Shown piece by piece: positions 22,040-33,980 of a DNA stretch of 64,000 bases; the stretch's first letter is position 1, and every line of letters begins with the position of its first letter. Source of the stretch: Microvelia longipes (lineage: Eukaryota; Arthropoda; Insecta; Hemiptera; Veliidae); the NCBI GenBank assembly GCA_018340805.1, contig JACMZG010001863.1, positions 20,907,275-20,971,274 on the forward strand, written 5' to 3'. Position numbers and translations under genes: made by a program. The notes below the pieces were generated by a model. It had not been told where the DNA came from. It ran no database searches and worked only from the letters and a program-made list of their open reading frames with translations.

Positions 22040-23788
22040 GACTAAACTTATTCTAGACAAGAAGCCATCTAGATTTTCTATGTAACTGAATGTACCAACT
22101 TGAAGAGAGTCAATATTTTCTAAATGGCGACAAGATACAAAATCGTCGCTGTTTCATCTTACGATGTACATTTGAGTCAAATTTTAGATTTATCATGTTT
22201 TTTTTTTTTTAATTTTTAGTGATTTAGCAAATAAGGTTAATAAAGTCAAAATGCTGTTTTGCAAAAAGCTCAACAACACGTAAAGAATAGTTTTTGGAGT
22301 AATTTTAAACTTTCTAGCATAATAAACATGTAATCCTCAGTTTTGAAAGTTTAGAATGAACACAATGCATTTCCTATAAACCTATGATTGTATGTGAAAC
22401 AATAACTGTTGTTTAAAAATTAAAAACAAAGCTAAAGTAGGACACCAGAATTCCAAATTTATTTTTTTTTAAATAGAAATAAATTATAAATATTCTAATA
22501 AATTACAAAACGATTCTATAAGTGTCCACATAACGTTTGAAAGTAATCTATAACAAACCATCTATTCGGATTTTGTCCTTTCTCACTTTAAAATTTTATT
22601 TTTTAAAAGCTCTACGTCAAAAACATGAGGAAGTATTGGGCTAGGCGAAGATATAAAACTCTAGGAAGGGCAAAGGATAAAACAAAATAAGAGATAAAAC
22701 TAGAACAGTCCATTACAGGCTAATCAGGATTAATAGACTATTTTAAACTGGAGGGTATCCAGGCTCGAAGGACCATTATACAGTCTACTGACTACAATTC
22801 ACAGTACCTTGCTAAATACGATGCCTATTGGATTTTATCTCAACATTTAAACCGAATAAACAACGCTATCGAAAAGTACAAAGTTAAAAATGTTTTAATT
22901 TTATAGCAAATAGTTTTATTGTACTCTTAATTATGAGTTAAGAAAAATAGTATTAATTTTACAAAAACCAAATTTGTCACAAACAACAATTTGTTTCGCT
23001 ATTTAAATAAAACAGTTTTACAGGATAATTAATTCATTGTATATATTAATGCAATTTAAAAACAAAATATGAAACAAGATTTAAAAAGAGAGATTTACCT
23101 AGGTCACTTCTGTTCACATGGAAGGTAGGAATAAAATATTAAAAGAGATATGAGAGCTTTCTGAAACTCAATTTGAAACCGACAAGATATAACCTAAAGG
23201 TTTTGTATTGACAAATCCTCTGGAGACCAAAGATGACTATCCTCTAAATGGAAGACAACCCAAATTCCACATTTTGACTAGAATTTTAGATCACTTTTGA
23301 ATATCTCTTACTTATAAGGTACAATGTAATAAACTTTCGGGTTGTTACGTATAAATCTTTTTGTAAACCTTAAAAAGTGATTACAGAACCTATCCAATTT
23401 ATATCTAGGCTTTCATCTAAAACTCAAATCAATATACTAGAGGATGGGGGTAAATGAAATTTCAACAAAACCAATTACATATCTAAATCTCTACACCCCC
23501 TCGTGTGTCCCAACCCTATATGAATTAAACTCGGTATTATCCCGGCTTGTATGCCACGTCTTATTGTTAATATATGTAAATTAATTTTTGAATCCTCTAC
23601 CTTACCTTTTAGTTCAATTATTTGGTTTTAATCTTATTTTATTTCAAAATTTGTTTAATCCTAGTGTATATTTTAACTAAGGAAAAGTATTGATATACTA
23701 ACAATGTTTGAATATAGCAATGTGAAGTCATATGTGAGTTTTATGATCAACAAGTTAAGTAGTACCAATTCAAACCTAAATTAAAAAA
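22040..23788. other. Gene-free stretch
   Basis: About 1.7 kb, AT-rich with several poly-T/poly-A runs (for example 22198-22212). No supported feature. Confidence 0.35.
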
Positions 23789-23858
23789 CATAATATAATT
23801 GTGCAATGCATTTTGCTTGTTACATTTCCTAGGTGTCTCTCGCACAATTATATTGTGT
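23789..23858. repeat. Hairpin-bounded repeat, 50 bp identical to 59171-59220
   Basis: Arms CATAATATAATTGTGC (23789-23804) and GCACAATTATATTGTG (23842-23857) pair at 15 of 16 positions around a 37-base centre containing TTACATTTCCTAGGTGTC. Bases 23809-23858 are exactly repeated at 59171-59220, where the left arm is missing. Probably a small mobile-element fragment or terminus. Confidence 0.8.
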
Positions 23859-24134
23859 TAAGTATCCATGTTTTGCAAAACTCCATAGTATCAAATGATA
23901 CTAATTTATAAACACTGAAACATAAAAATATTGGGAGGTTAAAATTGAGACAAAATTTAAAAAAATCTTAATAACAGTAGTTTTCAAAAAGTGTTTTCTA
24001 TAACAAAAAAAACTGACCTTAAAGTAGCAGAATTTTATAGCATAGGTTGTACTAAATTATGCCCACTCTTGCATAGTCAATACTGCACTACAGTTTAGAC
24101 AGTCATTTATAGCTCAGTTTATGCTAACATTAAA

Positions 24135-24223
24135 TAATTCTGACACGGAGGTCCGCAGGCCAGACAAATTTTCTTTGGAAAGCGCGCTTTTCTTGCTTAT
24201 CAATCTAAATTTTTGCTTAATTT

Positions 24224-24321
<98 letters not shown>

Positions 24322-24600
24322 TAACTTAACGACCTGTGCAGTAGCGTCTCATTTTTTTTTAAAAAGCACATATTTATCGTATAGATTACAAACTACTCTG
24401 CCCAGCACTATTTGCACCCTGTTGAAGCTCAGTTTATGCAACTTTTTAATGCATTTTCTTTGAAAAAGTCAAAAACAACCTGTGACTCTACTGCTTAGGT
24501 TACTTAATATATATCTAAAAATTAAGCAAAAATTGGATTGATAAGCAAGAAACCTCGCTTTCCAAAGAAAATTCGCCCGGCAATCATTTTGACGTAAACT
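24135..24600. repeat. Foldback element with GGTCCGC-type arms around a (TA)n core
   Basis: The left arm (24141-24225: GACACGGAGGTCCGCAGG, TTTTCTTTGGAAAGCG, TTGCTTATCAATC) is mirrored by the right arm (24510-24600: GATTGATAAGCAAGAAACC, CTTTCCAAAGAAAATTCGC). The centre holds a ~95-bp (TA)n and about 190 further bases. It is related to the element at 6511-7110. Confidence 0.7.
24226..24318. repeat. (TA)n microsatellite
   Basis: Uninterrupted alternating TA for about 93 bases between the arms of the foldback element. Open frames on both strands here are artefacts of the repeat. Confidence 0.95.
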
Positions 24601-24790
24601 TAAATACTATAAAAAAAGACGACAAAAAATTAGCGACGGTACAAAGATTCGAACCCGGGAATCCTAGCTTTAAGAAGTCTTATGGTCAATAAACTGGTCA
24701 GGTTTTATTAAATTTAGCACCCCAAAAAACATCGAAAACGACACCCTATTCGAAAAATATTTTTTTACTAACGGTCTAACTGTGGTTAAT
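24601..24790 (+). repeat. Family A fragment: tRNA-like segment plus one ~150-bp unit
   Basis: GATTCGAACCCGGGAATCC (24647, a B box read on the minus strand) is followed by a unit with AAAACATCGAAAACGACACC then CTATTCGAAAAA. The order B-arm, tRNA-like segment, unit is the same as at 6950-7330. Confidence 0.6.
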
Positions 24791-26783
24791 GAATACTGTG
24801 ATTTCTAAATTTTACGCTCCTTTCCAGCGAAACTATCTTAATATAGGTTATTTCCTTATATACTATTTAAATCTTAATATAAACAAAAAAAAATCTTTAA
24901 AAAATTAAAATAACTCATGTGAAAAATAATTTCTTAAAACTCAACAACCTATGTCTCAAGTATATAAAAATAATAGAGTAAACGATACATCCTTAGGGAG
25001 AGAGAGGATTAAAATTTTAATTCCTTCAGAACCGATAAGACGGTAAAATAACACAACTCATTATGATCTTCTTGCCTAACGAGTATAATCTCCAGTTTTA
25101 CAATATTAAAATTGACTCAGAATGTAATCCTTTACACATGCTTGACTCCAAAACATTTTCAAAATACAACATTTATTTTAGAATTGACTCTTGAATAATT
25201 TTACATTACATTAGTAGATTTTTTTTCTACCATATTTTTATTTTTAATAAATAATTGTATTAAAGAATACATTTACTGTGGTATATTTTTAGTTTCAGTA
25301 CAAACTTTAAACAAAATAAAACTAACTTAAGGTAAAATTAAAAGAATTGAATTTGAATTGTGAATTTAATGGTTCATTTAATATAGAAAGGAAGAATGAA
25401 TAATTTCTTAAGGTAAGAAAAGATGTCTGTAGGAATTATTTTTAGGAAGTTTCTTAAGCTTGCATATGAAAATATTTCGTCGAGATAACTTGTCTCGTTA
25501 AGGAATGAATTTATAAAAACCTAGACTGTTTCGTTATAATCCGCTCTACTTGCTCAAGAAGTTTCCTTTTTTATCGAGAGAATTATAGAGAGGAAAAGAG
25601 ATTTTATAAATTCTACATATTTTTTTTAATATTCAATCAGAGTTTTGAAAGATGATTGTCGAAAGAAACTCGCATATTAAAGAGGAAAATTTTGAGACGA
25701 AGGAAAAATCATTAATAGAAATCTTCAAACGTATGGCTTAAATAAAAAAGCAAAAACGTATAATGGCCTTTCGTTGGTTCAGTGAAACTGGGTTAAACAA
25801 TTTATGCTGAATCTGCATAATTTTTAGAGAGGGTGAAGTCAAGATACAAACCCTCTCCCTATTTCCCATCTAAAACCTCTGAAAGAAAATTGAATCGGCT
25901 ATTAGCGATGGAGAGAAAGGGGCGCCAAGTTTTAATGAAGACGCTACCAACAGACTCTTCTAAAAACCTGGTAAATTACTAAAAGGAACTAAAACTCCTC
26001 TCTTACATACCCATCTGCATAAAAATATCTTTAGACTTGGTAGAAAAATCAACCCGACGCTATAGATTACAAGTTGAAGTAAACAAACAACTTTTTTACG
26101 CTTCCAGAAAGAAAAAAAATCCCATTTTTCTGTCACCTAAATCTTAATTATAGAGCTAAGAATTTCGAGAAGTTATAAATCCATCAGAGTATTGCATAAC
26201 AGGTAATAATTTTTAAGAAAAAGAAAAAGCTTAACATTTAAATTTATTTTCTTGGTATTTTTTTGTAACCTTTAAACCAAGTAAAACCGGGTTATATCAA
26301 ATAGGAGTAATATATACTATCAGTTTTTCATTTCATGAGACTCCTTCCTGTAATGTTTAAGCAGCTCGTTTTTTTAATTTGCCTTAAGTAACTTCTAAGT
26401 AAAATAAATAAAAAAGTAGTTTATCTACTCCTTGTATTGTAAGTTCTACAGACAGTCTTGTTATCTCACACTGTAAATGTACTTTTACTCCCTAGGGAGT
26501 GTTACCAACTTGACAGAATTTTTTAGGATTTTTTTCGGTGTTATGTTGGTACTACAGGTAGAATATACAATATACACACGCTAATGTTTAAATTACAAAC
26601 ATAGTATTACACATTATTCTATTGACTGCTTACAATAAAATAATGTGAAGATAGTGGTTTTATTCTCTCTTCATCAGAGTAATTGACATGGTAAGAATAA
26701 AATAAACTAACACAATAACAATTAAGGAGCTGAAGAATATATTAATAGTTGTTAGTAGTTCTCTAGTCTTAGATAAAATTTAA
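24791..26783. other. Gene-free stretch
   Basis: About 2 kb without a supported gene; AT-rich with A-rich and T-rich runs. Nothing recognised. Confidence 0.35.
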
Positions 26784-27013
26784 TATGCAACAAGGGATGA
26801 AAGTTTTCAGCTCTCGTATTATCTGCCTCGTCAAGCCTCGGGAGCCAAATTGTTAGTTAACTCCCTCGGCAAGCCTCGGGAGCTAACTAGTGTATCTCCC
26901 TCGGCCTACCGGCCTCGTGGGCCGGTAGGCTAATGAAGTTTCCTCCTTCGGCGCTGCCTTAGGACGAAACTTTTACTTGAGCTGTAAAACTTACTTTCAT
27001 CCCTTGTTGCATA
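26784..27013. mobile_element. MITE with 21-bp perfect terminal inverted repeats
   Basis: Ends TATGCAACAAGGGATGAAAG and CTTTCATCCCTTGTTGCATA are exact reverse complements (21 bp with the adjoining T/A), giving a 230-bp element. If the outer TA pairs are the target duplication, the inverted repeat starts TGCAACAAGG, compatible with a Tc1/mariner- or pogo-like origin (inference). The interior is GC-rich with repeated CAAGCCTCGGGAGC and an 11-bp-stem hairpin GCCTACCGGCC/GGCCGGTAGGC (26904-26930). Related copies at 45750-45915 and 20535-20650. Non-coding. Confidence 0.75.
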
Positions 27014-27882
27014 AATAACTATTAATAACTGGCCGATTTTTTAAAAAATTGCATCTTATCAGCAATAATATTCTACAAAATAATCTTAGATTTACGTTAT
27101 GAAGTTAAGTCAAGAACTCCCTCTCTACGACACAGAGCGTAAGCCCGTTAGTGGACAACGAACCTTTTATTTATTTAACTATTATTTATTAATATTCTGT
27201 AAGTGATATCTATTTATGTTGTATCTACATAAAAGGTAAACTATTTTAAGCAAAAATCTCAAGTAATTTCTACGTTTTTTTACCTTTATTTACGTTTATT
27301 ATTAAACATTTACAATAAGGGACCTCTGAAACTAGTTGCCTCCGGGCGATTACTTGCTAACTCCGGGTTAAAACTTCTGTTCCTTACCCTACCTTGTTTA
27401 ATATTTTTAAGCGATTATCTCTTTATGACGCTGTACTAAAAACAAAGCATTCTTTGTTTTACGTCCGGGATGTAAAAAAATATGTCATCTAATTTTCACG
27501 TTATGTAATTGATTTAATTTATTAACAATATTCCATTTAAAAATTTGTATTTCACAGGGATTTAAAACCAAAAAGTTGAGAGAGATATTTTAATTGTATT
27601 TTTTTTGTTAAAAACGTAAAATTGTGACAGTGAAATTAAATAAAAACATGTAATTATTATATGAAATGTTTCCTGTAAAATTGCAATTTTAATCAAAGCA
27701 ACAGAGAACCAGGTATTAAACTTTTTAATCAGAACAAATCCAGTTTATAATTGCTTTAAAAAAGTACAAAGAACCCTTTTTTATGTAACAACTTTTATTA
27801 ATAAAAGTTGAGAGTTCAACAATATCACCATAAAATTAAACATTTTTTTGTTCACAAGTACAGCTCCATATCACACAGTTTC
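27014..27882. other. Gene-free stretch
   Basis: A family A right-flank fragment is visible at 27318-27335 (GGGACCTCTGAAACTAG). No gene seen. Confidence 0.35.
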
Positions 27883-28270
27883 CATACTCACCATTGTAAT
27901 AATTTATTTCTAAAATTGTCATACACAACATTGTAATATTTTAATTTTACATTTATCATACACTCTATTGTAATAATTTAATTTTACAGATATCATACGC
28001 ACCAATGTAATAAATTAATTTTACAGTTATCATACACACTAATATAATAATTTAATTTTACATTTATCATACACACTAACATAATATTTTAATTTTACAA
28101 TTATCATACACACTAATATAATAATTTTATTTTACAGATATCATACACACTAATATAATAATTTAATTTTACAGTTATCATACACACTAATGTAATAATT
28201 TAATTTTACAGTTATCATACTCACCATCGCAATAATTTAATTTCACAGATATCATACAAACTATTGTAAA
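27883..28270 (+). repeat. 37-bp tandem array, about 10.5 copies, no indels
   Basis: The anchor CATAC occurs at 27883, 27920, 27957, 27994, 28031, 28068, 28105, 28142, 28179, 28216 and 28253, exactly 37 bases apart each time. The consensus continues CACTAATATAATAATTTAA then TTTTACAGTTAT. Units differ by substitutions only. Non-coding. Confidence 0.95.
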
Positions 28271-28340
28271 TAAAAAAAAATGATTTAAGAAAGCAAATTA
28301 ATTAACTACTTAAAAATAACAAAAAAGAATACAATTTCAG

Positions 28341-28428
28341 TTTTGGTTCCGGAGGCTACATAGTAAGAAGCGGAGAAGCTTCTGGTACTCCGCAAAGATG
28401 GGGCGAAAGTAAAAGCGATAATTTCTAA
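28341..28428 (+). CDS. Candidate small terminal exon, unknown gene
   Basis: After a fair acceptor (GAATACAATTTCAG, AG 28339-28340) an unusually GC-rich patch stays open in two frames. One reads FGSGGYIVRSGEASGTPQRW then GESKSDNF, ending at TAA 28426-28428. The other reads FWFRRLHSKKRRSFWYSAK, ending at 28410-28412. An internal GCGGAG/CTCCGC pairing could instead mean a hairpin repeat. No family recognised. Confidence 0.25.
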
Positions 28429-30359
28429 ATATTACATAACTCATTATTCTCCATATGACATAGTATCCCGACTTATAAATCTGTTATAAAAAAATCAGTC
28501 ATTACACATAAGAAAAGTAAACGGCTAAGATTTTAACACCCTCATAGATAGGATCTGTAAAACCCAGACCTGTTCTTACTTGATAACCTCATTTTGTGAG
28601 GTTCTATTTTGGTTTTTACCCTTCTCACCCTTGTAATAAGCATGTTATTCCTTGGTTCGTAATAGAAAGAAATTTACAAGAAAAACCATATAAAACCTAG
28701 ACGAAAGAGAGGAAAGTTTTGTTTCGATAAGAAAATGAACCTAAAACCGAATTTTATCAGATTTAGAAATAAGAGGCTTTGGGTAAAACCTCTAAAAGAA
28801 GATTTGAAAATCACATGCTAAAAACTGACTATGTTACGGTTTCTTTTTAGAGAGTATCAAGACTCCATATCTACTAGATGTCAAAGAGAAAGAGGTAGAG
28901 TAACGGCAACCATAAACTAACTCCGCAAGGCATCTAACCTTGCCTCTCAGTTGACTCTCTTTAGGCTATCTCACTAAATTATCTTGCCTCCAAGCAAAAC
29001 ATTAAACCTACTAACACACATCAACACATACAATAACACGTTAACATACTCGAATCACAGCAATGTGAAGTTTTTTAAAGGTACTTAAGTGAATACAGCT
29101 GTGTTATATAACCCAGTTAAAAAGTGAATAACTCCTTTACAGATTCATATAAAGTTTTAGTATTACTCTATTTTATTGTGGTCATTTTTTATTTGAGTCC
29201 ATGAACACTATTATAAATTCTTTAGTTTATTTTTATCACCTTGTATCGTTGGTAAAGAAAAATAGTATTTTGTTTACCATAAATATCCGACAGTGAAATA
29301 TCATAAAAATCATTCAATTCAGGCACTTTAATAGCATTCATGCTGGTTGTTGTAATGATCTCTGTCTGTCTATGTGTGTACCTATGTCACGCATAACTCC
29401 CGTTTTATTGATGCAGAATATATTGTTTTTAACCTTGAATTTCATACATAAGAGTTTAATAAAATTACCTATTGTCTAGACAAAACATAAAATTCAATAT
29501 TTTTATTAAAACATATCTTTTAAAACAGAATTATTCTCCCTACCGATCCCAAGAGAAAACAAAGAACTCTATTTCCTCTTAATAATTTAATTTCTGATCC
29601 CTCTAATTCCTTTATCTTTTCACATTTTTTTGTTCCCTTACATTACATTACTCTGACAGTGAAAAAGATGACTTTTAGATGGAGCAAAGAGAAGTTTTTC
29701 TCCCGATGCATTAACATAATGAATCTAATTTCAGCGAGTAAATTTTGTTGAGTTCAATTTTTTGTCCGTCCTCAAATTCCTGCGAGACGCTCTTCTGATT
29801 CTATTATGGTTTTTATTCCTTTTATAAAACATTTTTGTATTTCAGTAAAAAAAAGAAAAGATAAAATTTACCACTATTTTTTTAGATTCTTTAATTTTTC
29901 TTAAAATTTTACTTTTGTATATATCCCTTTATATTTCTATTATTTATTTTTTAATATTTATCCAATTATTGAATATCTCATTTTTATGTATTAGTGCTAT
30001 CATTATAATTATTATTAATGGTTACATAATAGAAAAAAAGTTAGAAAATGTAAAAAGAAACAAATGCTTTACATTTAAGTTTCAGTAAAAAACTTTTTGA
30101 TTGTCATTTTTTGTAATTTTTCTGTTTGACTAACAGAATATTAAGTAAGTTCTTATAAATATATAATGTAAGTTTAAAAAAATAAAGAAATTACTCTAAG
30201 TGATTATATAATTTAATATAAGAAAAACGTAGAGAAAAAAAAATACATTTAAATATTTTTTACATCAAATAAAGTTACATCAATTTTGTTTGCATTTATT
30301 ACTGAAAAGCTAAAATCCAATATATTAAAAAATCAGATACTGGGTGACTCAGAATTTTT
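28429..30359. other. Gene-free stretch
   Basis: About 1.9 kb. Mostly AT-rich; a mildly GC-richer, C-biased patch at 28900-29060 has no usable frame. No supported feature. Confidence 0.35.
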
Positions 30360-30560
30360 CCTCACAACATCGGATTTGCTACGCTCGTTTTAACATTGAA
30401 ACATGCTTTGTTTGTTCTAAGAATAAAAAAAAAAAAAATAAAATGTATATTGCACTTCGTTTTCGGATTTGCTTCCCTCGCCTTCAAACAGTAAAAACTT
30501 ATTAATTTCCCTGTGGTTACCCATCCAGATACCTCACTAGGTACTGCTAACAATAGGAAT
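30360..30560 (+). repeat. Family R 5'-part fragment
   Basis: ACATCGGATTTGCTACGCTC (compare 62637), a second TTCGGATTTGCTTCCCTCGC and TACCCATCCAGATACCTCAC match the 5' portion of family R as seen at 46490, 59390 and 62640. The minus-strand frame here is not a gene. Confidence 0.55.
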
Positions 30561-30799
30561 CCGACAAAAACGGTTTTAATTACTTAAAATTACATAAGTG
30601 CAATTGTAAAATGTTTTAATCTAGTAAGATATACACTGCAATTTTTAAGTATGTTATTTGAGTAAAGTAAGTCAGTAAAGTCAACTGCAGTAAAGTTGCG
30701 TTTAGTAAATATAAAGTAGAATAAACTAAATTTAAATACGGATAGAGCGTTTAATATTATATACATAAATCATCATTAAAAACTAAAACACTTTCAATT

Positions 30800-31180
30800 A
30801 TTTTTACTTTTCCCTGTTTAGACCGCAGGTGTATAGGAAAAGTACTGTGTTCGCGAAAAATCCGAATTATACGCTCTCCTTATACTGTGTCACCTGAATT
30901 ATACGTTTCAGGAGCTTTTAAGACCTCCGGAGTGGTTTCCACAAAGTTTTCTGTCTGCATGAGTGTGTGTGTGTTAGTGTGTCTGTTCATCGTAGCTCTC
31001 AGTGCATTTATGCTAAAGAGTTGAAACTTGGCACAATAATTAATCTAAAGGTCTTGTTGTGCTATCCCGAAGATAATTTTTCAATAAGTCATTAACCCGT
31101 AATAATGGCTCCGAAAAAAATATCAAACGCGAAAAATGTTCGATCAATTACCGATTCAGCATGCATGTAGTCATATATAA
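30800..31180 (-). repeat. Family R copy (30.8 kb, reverse)
   Basis: Reads TTTTTACTTTTCCCTGTTTA, GACCGCAGGTGTATAGGAAA, CAGGAGCTTTTAAGACCTCC, (GT)n and TTTATGCTAAAGAGTTGAAA on the plus strand, the reverse complement of the family R 3' half, well preserved. Confidence 0.75.
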
Positions 31181-32108
31181 GATCGAAATATGTACCAAGG
31201 TTCATCTCATTATCAGCATCAGTTAAATATTTACCGAATGGCATGTATTTTAAAAATATTGTGTGTAATATTATGTTAAAATCATAATAATGATTTTAAA
31301 CATAATAATATATGTCAAACTTTAGCTTGCATAAAACATAACGGTGTGATTTAGTTATCAAATTTCTTTCCAAAATGGATGGAATTATAGTATGCTCTAA
31401 TTAAACTTGTTAATGTTTGGTCTATAATCGTTAATATATTATTAATAATGATAATGCCCGTTTTAAGTATTCCGGTTAATCAGGGGTAACTCATACAGGA
31501 ATCACTCTGCGGGTGAAAGTGGCAGCTATACTCTGGGTACTGCCCAGTATACTCTGGGTATACTCATAGTATACTCTAAATATGGCGATAATTCATTTGT
31601 GCAATGATCATATATAAACTGAGAGTGAATAAATGTTTCCAGATTTTTCCAAGGAAATGCGCAGAAACATTTAAATGATTAGCATAAATTGAACAATAAT
31701 TTAGTGCGTATAATGCTGTGTGTATATTTGTACACCCATGGGATAAATATGGTTATTTCTTTTGAAGACAGCGGAAAAAAAGAGTAACAAGTATTAATGC
31801 TATGAAGCTTAACTCATAAAATCAAATCTTCAAAGCATAGTTATGCAGGGTAATTAGACAACTTAAGTGAAAAATAAATTGTTAAGCAAAGAGGCATAAA
31901 TTTCAAAATAAAATTCGCCCGGTTTCCGGACCTCCACACCAGAATAATTAAATATTTTTTTATAACACTACATAAAACTTTTTGGCAAATTTTTTCTTGC
32001 AGGAAAAATATTACCAAAAAAGAGAGAGAAATACATTTACACACGAAGACAACAGTTTTGGACTTAGAGTCTGCCTCTTATTAACTAAAACTCACTCCGC
32101 GAAACTCC
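31181..32108. other. Gene-free stretch
   Basis: Contains a local repetition of TATACTCTGGGTA (31528-31576) and a reversed GGTCCGC-type module (GCCCGGTTTCCGGACCTCC, 31917). No gene. Confidence 0.35.
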
Positions 32109-32550
32109 TTGAACCTAGCCTGGAATCGTTATTCACATTACTTTAGGCTAGGTCTTATTTTGAGCCGTCTGGAAATATGGGGGTTAGATAAAAATTTAAC
32201 CCCCATATTTCCCATTTTGTCAACGCTTCATAGTGACTCCAGACGTTGTAAGAAAACTTGCAACGCCAAGAACCAACGCCAAAACCTGACAAAAAAAATC
32301 GGGAAACATCAGTCTTCTAATTGTTTCTATTGCCCTAGTATCATTGACATCATAGAACATACATTGTTTGTTTGTAGTAACTGGACCAATGAGACTAAAT
32401 CTAACTTTGATATATGGTTAGAGGTTAGTCGGGCTTATCACTCCCGACATCATAGTGACTGTCATGCTGAAAAACGAGGACTCGTGGGAGATGGTCAATA
32501 CTTTTGGTGAGACCATAATGCGAGCTAAAAAAGTGATTTAGTAATGTACT
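32109..32550 (+). pseudogene. R1/jockey-like LINE ORF2 C-terminus
   Basis: The frame reads NCFYCPSIIDIIEHTLFVC followed by SNWTNETKSNFDIW: C-x2-C-x8-H-x4-C then a Trp, the zinc-knuckle motif closing the ORF2 protein of R1/jockey-type LINEs (in the family it acts near the reverse transcriptase in RNA binding). A shifted frame continues VNTFGETIMRAKK, as expected for the remaining tail, so one frame break lies near 32490. The reverse transcriptase is absent. The part upstream of about 32230 is disturbed by a 16-bp perfect inverted repeat (32171-32212). Confidence 0.65.
32171..32212. repeat. Perfect 16-bp-stem hairpin
   Basis: GGAAATATGGGGGTTA, a 10-base spacer, then TAACCCCCATATTTCC. It interrupts the LINE remnant and may be a templated inverted duplication. 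Confidence 0.9.
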
Positions 32551-32979
32551 ATAGAAGTACATTACTACTACTATTTACTACATACAACTTACAAATACAA
32601 AATGTAAAAAAAAAACTTTTTGACAACATAAAAAAATACAAAAATCATAATTAAGAATTGTGTCAGTGTGAAATATAAAACCTATACTTTCTTTTTAAAA
32701 AAAAATCTTTGATGTTTTAATTTTGCAAAAATTGTAGATTCTTTTAAAAAAAAGGGAAACTTTTAAAAAAGAAATGTAAATTAAAACGAAAAAAGTAAAA
32801 TTGTGAAACAGACTTGATAAACAAAAGAACAACTTGCTCAGCCTAGTTTAATTTAACATTTAAAATAAATATATCTTAACTACAGTTTTGTCGAAGACTA
32901 ACAATTAAACAAGTCGGGTACAGGGTAACTCGAAATTTAACATGTTACACCTTAAGTTTATAAACATAAATCGGGAAAT

Positions 32980-33060
32980 TCATGCGGCATAAGGACCACC
33001 GCGCTAGATTTATTTTGTAGTTATAAAAGTATAAGATGTAAATATAACAATAAAACAAGA
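32980..33060 (-). repeat. GGTCCGC-type arm fragment
   Basis: GGACCACCGCGCTAGATTTA then TTTTGTAGTTATAAAAGTAT matches the right arm of the foldback element at 6950-7110 (GGACCACCGCGCTGGAATTA). Confidence 0.55.
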
Positions 33061-33925
33061 GGCCTTCTATAACAGTTTTATAGATTTCTATAACTGAGAT
33101 ATCTGATTCCTACCTTGTTTTCTCGAGATTTCACTAGTTTTAAATCACGTTTGGTGATTTTGTGAAACCTCGAGAGAAAAACGTTTATTTTTTTTGCTGA
33201 TTAGATTTTGTTTTAATACTTGAAATACAAGTTTAACTAATTACATAAATAGATTAAATAGATTTAAATTATTTAGAGATTTATTGTAAATTATGAATAT
33301 TGATGTTTTGTTTATAAGGTTAATTAGATAGATAAGATTAGGGTTTATTAGGCCGGTGCGTACGACCCGTTCGCCCCCTCGTCTATCGTATAAGAGTTAC
33401 CTGGATAAATACCGCCTCCTACCCCTCTCCTATCTCAGCGGCGAGTTACTGGAAAAATTATCCTAATTAATTTAGTCTGGTCAGGGACGGCCTAGGGTGC
33501 TTTAAATCTGGTCTATGCAGAAACTGATTAATACGATTCTCCAGATTTACGTCTACACACGTAATTTTAGTGAACATTTACATTGTTCCCGGATTCTCTT
33601 AAATGTTCTTTTAAAGATCTAATGGTCAAGATTTAGTGGTCTTCCAGTGCATTTGCGAGTCACAGTTAATTCTAAGTGTGGGATAATTAGTGTAGAAATT
33701 TCGATCTATAGAATTTTCCTATGTTGTTCATACTCAATAAACTGATAGTGACTGCAGAAAGTGATTTGGTGAAAGAGAAGAATTACTCTGATGATAGAGG
33801 ATTACAGGAAAAGTGTACTCTATAGTCGAAATAACCAGTTTCTTGGATTGTGGATTTACCTAACCAGCTAAGTTACATCATATCTATTTTAACCTTTTAG
33901 ACATTCTTTAATTGATTGTGGCCAC

Positions 33926-33928
<3 letters not shown>
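33061..33928 (+). other. Unexplained, GC-richer stretch with LTR-like signals
   Basis: A stretch with a loose inverted repeat (TTTTCTCGAG.../...CTCGAGAGAAAA, 33118-33177), a TATA-like GGATAAATACC (33402), C-rich CCTACCCCTCTCC and an AATAAA (33737) could be the U3-R of a retroelement LTR. No second copy was found in the window and no coding region follows, so this stays a guess. Confidence 0.2.
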
Positions 33929-33972
<44 letters not shown>

Positions 33973-33980
33973 TATATATA
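33929..33980. repeat. (TA)n microsatellite
   Basis: About 50 bases of TA with one ATAATA interruption. Confidence 0.9.

Noticed and set aside
27883..28270. CRISPR-like array with ~37-bp period
   Set aside because: Whole units repeat; there are no variable spacers between conserved repeats.
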